From the NCBI GenBank assembly GCA_002699145.1, contig PABK01000041.1, forward strand, positions 62,001 to 126,000: DNA of 64,000 bases, written 5' to 3'. The notes beneath the pieces were generated by a model. The model made no database searches and had not been told where the DNA came from. It saw only the letters and a list, made by a program, of their open reading frames with translations. Below are positions 21,614 through 28,871 of the stretch, piece after piece. The position numbers and the translations under genes were made by a program. Numbering within the stretch: the first letter of the stretch is position 1; every line of letters starts with the position of its first letter. This DNA comes from Halioglobus sp. GTDB lineage: Bacteria > Pseudomonadota > Gammaproteobacteria > Pseudomonadales > Halieaceae.

Positions 21614-23062
21614 ATGAACAAGTACCGCAGCATGCAGTTCGCGGTACGCCCCTCCGTGGTGCTGCGCCTGCTCGCGGATATGTACGGGCTGCTGGCGCTG
21701 CTCACGCTCGTCCCCGGCACGCTGGCGCTGCTGACCGGCAGCGCGGCCGGGCCCGCCTACCTCGGCGTGATCGGGGCACTGGCGACGGCGTGGCTGTTCG
21801 GGCGCCTGCTGCCGGACCCGCAGAAAATCCAGCAGAACGAGGCGCTGGTCATGGTCGCGCTGCTCTTCACCAGCGCCTCGCTGCTGCTGTCCCTGCCCGT
21901 GACCGCCTACGGCGTGCCCTTCCTGGATGCCTGGTTCGAGGCGGTGTCCGGCGTGACCACCACGGGACTGTCGACACTGGACATCGGGCCAATGCCCGCC
22001 GCCTTCCTGTTCGGCCGCGCCTGGATGCAGTGGGTGGGCGGGATTGGCGTGGTGGTGCTGGCGCTGGCGATCTTTGTGCGCCCGGGCGTTACCGCCAGCC
22101 GCCTCGGGTTCAGCAGCCGCGAAATGGACGACGTGGTAGGCGGCACGCGCGCGCACGCCCGCCGCGTGCTTGTCATCTACCTGCTGCTGACCGGCGCCGG
22201 CGTCCTCGCGCTGTTGCTGTGCGGGGCCGGCCCGCTCGATGCGGTCGCACACGCCATGGCCGCCGTGTCCACCGGCGGCTTCGCCAACTATCCCGACAGC
22301 CTGGCATCGGTGGGCAGCGCGCGGCTGTGGGTCATCAACCTGTTGTGCATCGCCGGCGCGGTCTCCTTCTACCTGTACTACCGTTCGCTGCTGTCCAGCA
22401 GGCCGGGAAAATTTCTCGACAACCAGTTGTACGCGCTGCTGATCCTGATCGCCCTGGGCACGGCGGCGGCCTGGATTTCCACGCGCCTGGCCGGGGAGGA
22501 ACTCGGCCTGGGCAACCTGCTGACCCTGGTGATCTCCGCCCAGACCACGGCCGGCTTCAGCACGTTCGCTATCGGCGACCTGCCGCCGGTCCTGCTGCTG
22601 GTCCTGTGTGCATGCATGGCGGTGGGCGGGGGCGCGGGCTCGACCGCCGGGGGTATCAAGCTGGACCGTGCGCTGCTGCTGGCCGGGCTCGCCCGGCGGG
22701 CGGTGCTGCGCACCGGGCTGCCCGAGGACGTCTACGTCGCCGGCGACGCCGCCGACGGCGGCCGCCGCATCGAGGAGGCCGTGGCCTTGCTGGCCTGGTT
22801 TGGTGGCGCGCTGCTGCTGTCCTGGATGGTATTTCTCGCCCACGGCCTGCCGCCGCTGGCATCGCTGTTCGAGGTCACCTCGGCGCTGGCCAATGTCGGG
22901 CTGACCGCGGGGCTGACCGGGGCCGAGTTACCGGCCACGCTCAAGGTCATACTGTGCTGCAACATGCTGCTGGGTCGCCTCGAACTGCTGGCGGTGCTGG
23001 TGCTGTTCGCCCCGCGCACCTGGATCGGCCGGCGCCGGCGCACAACGAGGAGGAAGCAATGA
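21614..23062 (+). CDS. TrkH/KtrB-family potassium uptake permease
   Basis: 482 residues with ~10 membrane helices. Four selectivity-filter loops are visible: VTTTGLS, STGGFAN, QTTAGFST and LANVGLTAG, one per pseudo-repeat. It transports K+ (or Na+) and needs a cytoplasmic RCK gate, supplied by the next gene, whose ATG overlaps this TGA by 4 bp. The charged tail GRRRRTTRRKQ is cytoplasmic. Confidence 0.92.
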   Translation: MNKYRSMQFAVRPSVVLRLLADMYGLLALLTLVPGTLALLTGSAAGPAYLGVIGALATAWLFGRLLPDPQKIQQNEALVMVALLFTSASLLLSLPVTAYGVPFLDAWFEAVSGVTTTGLSTLDIGPMPAAFLFGRAWMQWVGGIGVVVLALAIFVRPGVTASRLGFSSREMDDVVGGTRAHARRVLVIYLLLTGAGVLALLLCGAGPLDAVAHAMAAVSTGGFANYPDSLASVGSARLWVINLLCIAGAVSFYLYYRSLLSSRPGKFLDNQLYALLILIALGTAAAWISTRLAGEELGLGNLLTLVISAQTTAGFSTFAIGDLPPVLLLVLCACMAVGGGAGSTAGGIKLDRALLLAGLARRAVLRTGLPEDVYVAGDAADGGRRIEEAVALLAWFGGALLLSWMVFLAHGLPPLASLFEVTSALANVGLTAGLTGAELPATLKVILCCNMLLGRLELLAVLVLFAPRTWIGRRRRTTRRKQ

Positions 23063-23475
23063 GAACTGTCATCATCGGCGCCAGTCGCCTGGCGCTGGCA
23101 TCCGTGGAACTGTTTCTCGAGGCGGGCCACGAGGTGGTCGTCATCGAGAAACAGCAAAAGGTCATAGAAGAGATAGACGAACTGTACGACTGCAGCTTTT
23201 TCTGCGGCGACGGCGCCAAGCCCAGCGTCCTGGAGGAGGTAGACCCGTCCAGCACCGACCTGCTGCTGTGCCTGTCGGACGACGACACCTCCAATGTGCT
23301 GGCCGCCGTGGTGGCGAAGTCGATGGAGTTCAACCGGGTGCTGCTGCGCCTGGAACAGCGCGAACTGGTGCCGATCTGCGAGCAACTGGAACTGGAGCAC
23401 GTGATCGTGCCCTCCGAGCGCATCGCCAGGGAGCTGTTGTCCTTCGCCGAGGGAGAAAGGGAGCACCCGGAATAG
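23059..23475 (+). CDS. Short TrkA-N (RCK) protein
   Basis: 138 residues, only one RCK_N Rossmann domain (no RCK_C), compared with ~220 for KtrA and ~450 for TrkA. The dinucleotide loop is GASRLA rather than GxGxxG, so nucleotide binding may be weakened. Acidic VIE residue at the end of strand 2 suggests NAD(H)-type binding. GAGGAGG lies 5 bases before the ATG. It should gate the adjacent TrkH protein. Confidence 0.87.
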   Translation: MRTVIIGASRLALASVELFLEAGHEVVVIEKQQKVIEEIDELYDCSFFCGDGAKPSVLEEVDPSSTDLLLCLSDDDTSNVLAAVVAKSMEFNRVLLRLEQRELVPICEQLELEHVIVPSERIARELLSFAEGEREHPE

Positions 23476-23510
23476 TCCGGCGCGCCCCCGCCCGGGCACT
23501 ACCCACCGGG

Positions 23511-23801
23511 TCAGTGGTCGTGGGCGATTTCCTTCTCGGTGAACAGGTAGTCCTTCAACTCGCCGTCGAATTGCGGATCGCGGCGGCGGATCCATTCCAG
23601 CACCATGGCCGCGTGCTCCTTCTCCTCGTCGCGGTTGTGCGCCAGGATCGCCTTCAGTTCCTTGTCCTTGCAGGCGTCGACGCGCTGGTTGTACCAGTCG
23701 ACCGCCTCCAGTTCTTCCATCAGCGAGACGATGGCCCGGTGCATATCCCGGGTCTCGTCGCTCAATTCCTCGATCGGTTCGTGATAACCCTCACTTGCCA
23801 T
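23511..23801 (-). CDS. Encapsulated-ferritin-type (EncFtn) protein without encapsulin
   Basis: 96 residues closely matching EncFtn of Rhodospirillum: EELSDETRDMHRAIVSLMEE, LEAVDWYNQRVDAC, AHNRDEEKEHAAMVLEW and YLFTE. The ferroxidase residues Glu30, Glu60 and His63 correspond to Glu32, Glu62 and His65 there. It oxidises Fe(II) as a ring of dimers. The C-terminal encapsulin-targeting tail is missing (it ends at ...YLFTEKEIAHDH) and no shell gene lies nearby. ATG chosen at 23801 with GGGAGGAA upstream. Confidence 0.9.
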   Translation of the reverse strand: MASEGYHEPIEELSDETRDMHRAIVSLMEELEAVDWYNQRVDACKDKELKAILAHNRDEEKEHAAMVLEWIRRRDPQFDGELKDYLFTEKEIAHDH

Positions 23802-23912
23802 ACCGTTCCTCCCAGGTTGATCCATGTGTCAGGCGCGTGCGCCTGCAAAAAAGGTAAGTGACACGCGACGCGAGGTCCAGTTGTTTTTTCGCGCCGGGCA
23901 AACGCGACCGGC

Positions 23913-25244
23913 TCAGCCGGACACGTCGCGCAGGGTGGCGCAGCGCCAGATGCCCAGCAGGCTGACCAGCAGCAACAGCAGCAGCACCGCGTTCAGCCCG
24001 AGCAGGGTCTCCACCGCGCCAAGCGCCGCGCCGCCGAGCAGGAACACCCCCATCACCGTGTTGCTCACCGCGGTGTACTGTGCCCGGTTGTCGGCGTTGG
24101 CCATATCCACCAGGTAGGTCTTGCGCCCGACCCGCGCGCCCTGGTGGGCCACGGCGGCGAGGAAAAACAGCGTGAAGGCGGTCACCGGGTTCGCCAGCCA
24201 GGCCGGGGCGACGGCGTCGATCAGCAGTACCGCGCCGAGCAGGGCCGCGCCCATGGTCGCCGCGGCCGCCATCACCCGGTGCGCGGCGGCGTCCGACCAG
24301 CGGCCCCAGAAGCGACCGGACCACAGGCCCGCCGAACCCTCGGCGAACAGCAGCACCGCCAGCGCGCCGCCGTCGCCGTTGCCAGCGCGCTGCAACAGCA
24401 CAACGATGTAGGGGATGGCGAAGGCGGTGGCGACCAGCAGGATGCGCCCGACCAGGAAAGCGCGGAAATCCGCGTCGCGGCGCAACAGTGAAAGGCTTTT
24501 CCAGGCGGTGCCGATGGCGTTGCCGCCCCCCGCTGTGGCGCCCGGCACCTCCGGCGTGAGGGCGTAGATCGCGGCGGCGACGCACCACAGCAATGCGGCG
24601 ACGGCGAGTATCACGGCGAACAGGTCCACGTCGCCGCTGCCGGTCTCACCCCAGCGGGGGAAGAGCCATAGCAGCAGCGCCACCGCCAGGGTGACCAGCC
24701 CGGCGATGGACGCGGCGATACCGGTGAGCCGGCCGCGGCGCGACTTGGAAATGGTCTTGCCCAGCACGTCCTTGGCGGCGACGGAGCAGACCCCGCGCGA
24801 CAGGCTGAACAGCGCCAGCAGGACGACGATGGCCCAGGCCGTGCCGTCGCCGGGCAGCGGCAGCAACAACGCCGCCACCATGCCGCACAGGGCCAGGGCC
24901 TGGCCGAGGCTGCCGCCGACCCAGAACCACTTGCGCACCGGGTGCTCACGCATCCACTGGGCGATGAACAACTGCGGCAGCAACGACAGCGATTCGCGGA
25001 TAGGCACCAGCAGCGCCACCAGGTAGCCCGGCGCGCCTATCGCGGCCATCATCCACGCCAGCACGAGGCGGCTGCTGGTGAGCGCGTCGCCGATTTTGGT
25101 CAGCGTCTGCGCGCCGACCTGGGCGAGGAAGGCGCGCGGCTGCTCGTTGCAGGCGGCATCGGGGATATCCTTGCAGACGCGGGCGTCCTCGTCCTCAACC
25201 AGTAGTTGGTAGATCGCGTCTGAACTGGGCAGTGTGCGTGACAT
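23913..25244 (-). CDS. MFS-family transporter
   Basis: About 443 residues with ~11-12 membrane helices and an unusually long hydrophilic N-terminus (first ~45 residues). Helix 2-3 loop contains REHPVRKWFW and the central loop is long and Gly/Ala-rich. Substrate unknown. I use the ATG at 25244; a GTG at 25280 with AGGA upstream would add 12 residues. Transcribed away from the regulated GST promoter. Confidence 0.82.
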   Translation of the reverse strand: MSRTLPSSDAIYQLLVEDEDARVCKDIPDAACNEQPRAFLAQVGAQTLTKIGDALTSSRLVLAWMMAAIGAPGYLVALLVPIRESLSLLPQLFIAQWMREHPVRKWFWVGGSLGQALALCGMVAALLLPLPGDGTAWAIVVLLALFSLSRGVCSVAAKDVLGKTISKSRRGRLTGIAASIAGLVTLAVALLLWLFPRWGETGSGDVDLFAVILAVAALLWCVAAAIYALTPEVPGATAGGGNAIGTAWKSLSLLRRDADFRAFLVGRILLVATAFAIPYIVVLLQRAGNGDGGALAVLLFAEGSAGLWSGRFWGRWSDAAAHRVMAAAATMGAALLGAVLLIDAVAPAWLANPVTAFTLFFLAAVAHQGARVGRKTYLVDMANADNRAQYTAVSNTVMGVFLLGGAALGAVETLLGLNAVLLLLLLVSLLGIWRCATLRDVSG

Positions 25245-25521
25245 GCTGGGATATACGGTGCTTGCTGGCGGCAGGTTCACGCATCCTACAACCGTCGGCG
25301 CGCGGCGGCGAGCGGTTGCGGTAGCAACCGCTGTGCAGGAGGGCGCGACAGCGCCCCAGGCCCGCGACCGGGGCGCCCATCGAGATATACCTATCTGTTT
25401 ATAACAATTGCCCAGCTCCAGGAGCCCCTTTCAACTGGAACGCTCCATGGAGTTTTTAAGTCACTATATTTCAATTAGATAAGGACATAGATCCTCGCGC
25501 CTGGCCGGCCAAAATTTCCTC

Positions 25522-25550
25522 TTGACAGAAACCGTTCTGTCTACCATTAT
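25522..25550 (+). promoter_or_regulatory. Sigma70 promoter with embedded operator (GST-flavoprotein operon)
   Basis: TTGACA (25522-25527), a 17-bp spacer and CATTAT (25545-25550) form a near-consensus promoter. The spacer is almost filled by a palindrome GACAGAA-ACCG-TTCTGTC (25524-25541), and an imperfect second palindrome GGAGACAG-AA-CTGTTTCC follows at 25561-25578 near +1. This is the layout of repression by a TetR-like dimer. The rest of the 25,245-25,604 gap shows no gene. Confidence 0.7.
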
Positions 25551-25604
25551 TCGCAGCAAGGGAGACAGAACTGTTTCCCTCAACCACACAACCTGGAGCC
25601 CGAC

Positions 25605-26216
25605 ATGATCACACTCTACGACTTCCCCCTCTCCGGCCACGCCCACCGGGTGCGGCTCATGCTGTCACTGCTAGGCCTGGACTACGAGCGCGTGCACGTG
25701 GACCTCGCCCAGGGCGAGCACAAGAACGCCGATTTCCTCGCCATCAACCCCTTCGGCGTGGTGCCCGCGCTGGTGGACGGCGACCTCGTGCTGCGCGAGT
25801 CCACCGCCATCCTCGTCTACCTGGCCCGCGCCTACGGCCCCCAGTGGTATCCCATCGAGCCCGTGGCGCAGGCCCGGGTACAGGAATGGCTGGCCACGGC
25901 CACCGGGGACATCGCCGCCGGCCCCGCCGCCGCCCGCCTGGTCACCGTGTTCGGCGCCGAACTGGACCACGCCGCCCTGATCGACCGGAGCCACACCCTG
26001 CTGGCGGTCATGGACCAGCACCTGGCGGACCGGCAGTGGCTGGCGCTGGACGGGCCGAGCATTGCCGACGTGGCCGCCTACAGCTACATCGCCCACGCTC
26101 CGGAAGGCCAGGTGTCACTGGAGGACTACCCCAACCTGCGCCGCTGGCTCGCCGGCGTGGAAGCGCTGCCGGGCTTCGTCGCCATGCCGCGCACAGACGT
26201 GGCCGCGGCAGCGTGA
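25605..26216 (+). CDS. Glutathione S-transferase
   Basis: 203 residues. Thioredoxin-fold N-domain (LYDFPLSGHAHRVRLMLSLL with putative catalytic Ser/His, cis-Pro in VVPALVDGD, glutathione-binding ESTAILVYLA) and all-helical C-domain with the N-capping box SIADVAAYSY. It conjugates glutathione to electrophiles in the cytoplasm. Shine-Dalgarno GGAG 7 bases upstream. Its stop overlaps the GTG of the next gene, so both form an operon behind an apparently repressor-controlled promoter. Confidence 0.92.
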   Translation: MITLYDFPLSGHAHRVRLMLSLLGLDYERVHVDLAQGEHKNADFLAINPFGVVPALVDGDLVLRESTAILVYLARAYGPQWYPIEPVAQARVQEWLATATGDIAAGPAAARLVTVFGAELDHAALIDRSHTLLAVMDQHLADRQWLALDGPSIADVAAYSYIAHAPEGQVSLEDYPNLRRWLAGVEALPGFVAMPRTDVAAAA

Positions 26217-27121
26217 CGCCGCGGCAGCCGCGAGACCGGGGACCGGGCGGCGCGCCGCCCAGCCCCTTTCATCCCGGCGAGCGCGAGGTCCAGCGCCTGG
26301 CCGGGGTGCGCGCGGAGGCAGAGACGCGCGGCCAGCGCATGCTGACCGCGGATGTCAACGCACAGCAGGTGGCGTTTTTCTCGCGCCTTCCTTTCCTGCT
26401 CAGCGCCCACCTGGACAGCGCCGGCCAGCCCTGGGCGGGCCTGGTCACCGGCGAGCCCGGGTTCGTCGATATCGACGCGGCGACGCGGCGCTGCTCCCTG
26501 GACTGGCGACGCGCCGCCAGCCCCACGCAGTTACAGGCCGGCGCGGGCGATGCCATCGGCCTGCTCGGCATCGATCTGGCCACGCGGCGGCGCAACCGCC
26601 TCAACGGCCAGTTGCTGGTCGCGGGCGCGCAATGCTGGGATATTGCCATCGAGCAGGGCTACGGCAACTGCCCGCAGTACATCAGCGAGCGCGCCTGGCC
26701 GGCGCAACGCTTCGCCGGCCCCTACTCACTGCACGAACGCGACGGCCTCGACGCCGCGGCGCGGGCGCTGCTCGCGCGCAGCGATACGGCCTTCATCGCC
26801 AGCGCCAGCGGCCCCGCCGACGAGCAGGACCCCAGCCTGCCGGGCGCCTGGGGCGTGGACGTATCACACCGCGGCGGCGACCCGGGATTCCTGCGCACAC
26901 AGGGGACGACGCTGAGCTTCGAGGATTTTCCCGGCAACAACCTGTTCAACACGCTGGGCAACCTCCACCGCTACCCGCCCTGCTCACTGCTGGCCCTGGA
27001 CTTCGCCAGCGGTGAGGTGCTGCAACTGGGCGCCCGCGGCAGCGTCGAGCAGACGGCGAGCGGGCGCCGCGTGCGCCTCGACGTGCACACCACGCGCTGG
27101 TGGCGCCGGCAGGGGGACTGA
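26213..27121 (+). CDS. Pyridoxamine-phosphate-oxidase-like FMN split-barrel protein
   Basis: 302 residues from a GTG that overlaps the GST TGA (GTGA). It has the split-barrel pattern seen in PNPOx-like proteins that are often fused to ferredoxin domains: FFSRLPFLLSAHLDSAGQPWAGLVTGEPGF, then IDLATRRRNRLNG and GYGNCPQYI, and later FPGNNLFNTLGNL. There is no ferredoxin domain here. It probably binds FMN or a related cofactor and acts with the GST in detoxification (inference from coupling). Confidence 0.82.
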   Translation: MTPRQPRDRGPGGAPPSPFHPGEREVQRLAGVRAEAETRGQRMLTADVNAQQVAFFSRLPFLLSAHLDSAGQPWAGLVTGEPGFVDIDAATRRCSLDWRRAASPTQLQAGAGDAIGLLGIDLATRRRNRLNGQLLVAGAQCWDIAIEQGYGNCPQYISERAWPAQRFAGPYSLHERDGLDAAARALLARSDTAFIASASGPADEQDPSLPGAWGVDVSHRGGDPGFLRTQGTTLSFEDFPGNNLFNTLGNLHRYPPCSLLALDFASGEVLQLGARGSVEQTASGRRVRLDVHTTRWWRRQGD

Positions 27122-27327
27122 GCGGGACCGCCCCACGCCCCGGCGCGGTGCGCCGCGACACCATCCTGGTGCGGCTTCACACAAACATCACGGTACTTTT
27201 GCCGTAAAGCAACACTGCACGGGCACCATTTGCCGGGTATAAGGGTCGTATTCGCCATGGCCCGAATCTTGCTCCCTTTGAGCACAGAAACCAGCAACAG
27301 GCGCCAGCGACGCGCCAGGAGACCGGC

Positions 27328-28815
27328 ATGCCCAGTGCACAACTCAGCCAGCAGCTAACGACCATCGAACAGGACGGCAATGGCGACAGGTGCGTGGCGT
27401 TTTTCGACCTGGATCGCACCCTGATTGCCGGTTACTCGATCGTGGCGGTGGCGCGCGAGCGCATACGCAACGGCTTCACCCGCGGCGACCTGGTCGAATC
27501 CAGCGCCATCCTGCGCGACCTGCTGCGCCACGAGAGCCGCGCCGATGCCAAGGTCAAGGGGCCCGCCTACCAGCGGCTGGTCAAACGCATGTCACTGTCG
27601 CTCAAGGGCACCCCCGAGGAAGCCCTGGCGCGCCTGGGCCAGCAGGCCTACAGCAACTACCTCGCCGGCAGTTTGTACAGCGAGGCTATCGCCCTGATCG
27701 AGGCGCACCGCCGGCAGGGGCATCACCTGGTGATCGTCACCGCGGCGACCCGCTACCAGGTGGAGCCCATCGCCTGGGTGTTGGGCATCGACGAGGTGTG
27801 CTGCACCACGCTGGAAGTCGAGGACGGCGTATTCACCGGACACGCCGTGGCGCCGCTATGCTACGGCGAGGGCAAGGCCATGGCGGCGCGGCGCGTGTGC
27901 AAGCGCAAAAAAGCCACTCTGCGCAACAGCTACTTCTATTCGGATTCCATGGACGACGCGCCCTTGCTGCGCATCGTCGGTCATCCCGTGGCGGTGAACC
28001 CCTCGGAACGACTGGCCGTGTATGCGCGGGCCAAGGGCTGGCCGCAGCTCAAGTTCGGGTCGCGCGGCCTGCCCAGCCTGGAAACCGTACTGCGTACCAC
28101 GCTGACCGCGCAGACGGTAGCCGCCACGGCGGCGCTGGGCATGCTGAGCAAGACGCTGCGGGTGAGCAGCATCAGCAACGCCAACCGCCTGACCCAGTTG
28201 GTCGGCGAGGTGGGCACCGGGTTCGCCGGTCTGGACTTCGAGGTCGAGGGCATGGAACACCTGCGCAGCGACCGGCCCTGCATCTATATCTTCAACCACC
28301 AGAGTTTTCTCGACGCGATGGTGCTGGCGCACCTGCTGCGCGAGGATGTCGTACCCATGGTAAAGCACGAGGTGGCGGACAATGTCATCCTCGGCCCGCT
28401 GATGCGCCAGGTGGATACCATCTTCGTGGATCGGCAGGAGAACAACCAGTCACAGGTGCTACGCAAGGCGCTGCAGGTGCTGCGCTCCGGTCGCTCGCTG
28501 GTGATCGCGCCCGAGGGCACGCGCAGTACGCTGGGTGAAATCCAGCCCTTCAAGCACGGTGCGTTCTTCATCGCCAAGAAGGCCAGGGTGCCGGTCGTGC
28601 CCATCGTGCTGCACAACGTGAAGGACGCCCTGCCCAAGGGCGGGCTGTTGATTCGCCCCACCACCATCCGCGTGACGGTGTTGCCGCCAATCTACCCGGA
28701 CAAGATGGGCGGTGTGCGCCAGGCCTGTGAGAGCATGGAGCACACCTACGAACAGGTGATCGGCTCTTCGAAAATCGCCGCCCTGCCCTATACCAAGGTC
28801 AAACGCTCCGCCTGA
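27328..28815 (+). CDS. HAD-IB hydrolase / 1-acylglycerol-3-phosphate acyltransferase fusion
   Basis: 495 residues in two parts. Residues ~20-240 are a HAD-IB phosphatase of SerB type (FFDLDRTL with Asp27, VTAATRY, SYFYSDSMDDAPLL). Residues ~300-480 are a PlsC acyltransferase with HX4D box NHQSFLD (His324), FVDR and APEGTRS. It should make or remodel phosphatidic acid at the membrane, with a phosphatase activity of unknown substrate. AGGAG precedes the ATG by 7 bases. No membrane segment is obvious apart from the short one in the linker. Confidence 0.9.
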   Translation: MPSAQLSQQLTTIEQDGNGDRCVAFFDLDRTLIAGYSIVAVARERIRNGFTRGDLVESSAILRDLLRHESRADAKVKGPAYQRLVKRMSLSLKGTPEEALARLGQQAYSNYLAGSLYSEAIALIEAHRRQGHHLVIVTAATRYQVEPIAWVLGIDEVCCTTLEVEDGVFTGHAVAPLCYGEGKAMAARRVCKRKKATLRNSYFYSDSMDDAPLLRIVGHPVAVNPSERLAVYARAKGWPQLKFGSRGLPSLETVLRTTLTAQTVAATAALGMLSKTLRVSSISNANRLTQLVGEVGTGFAGLDFEVEGMEHLRSDRPCIYIFNHQSFLDAMVLAHLLREDVVPMVKHEVADNVILGPLMRQVDTIFVDRQENNQSQVLRKALQVLRSGRSLVIAPEGTRSTLGEIQPFKHGAFFIAKKARVPVVPIVLHNVKDALPKGGLLIRPTTIRVTVLPPIYPDKMGGVRQACESMEHTYEQVIGSSKIAALPYTKVKRSA

Positions 28816-28871
28816 GGGACCGGCGCAGCCAGGATCACTGGCCACGCCGCTCGCTGGCGGACTACCGACAC

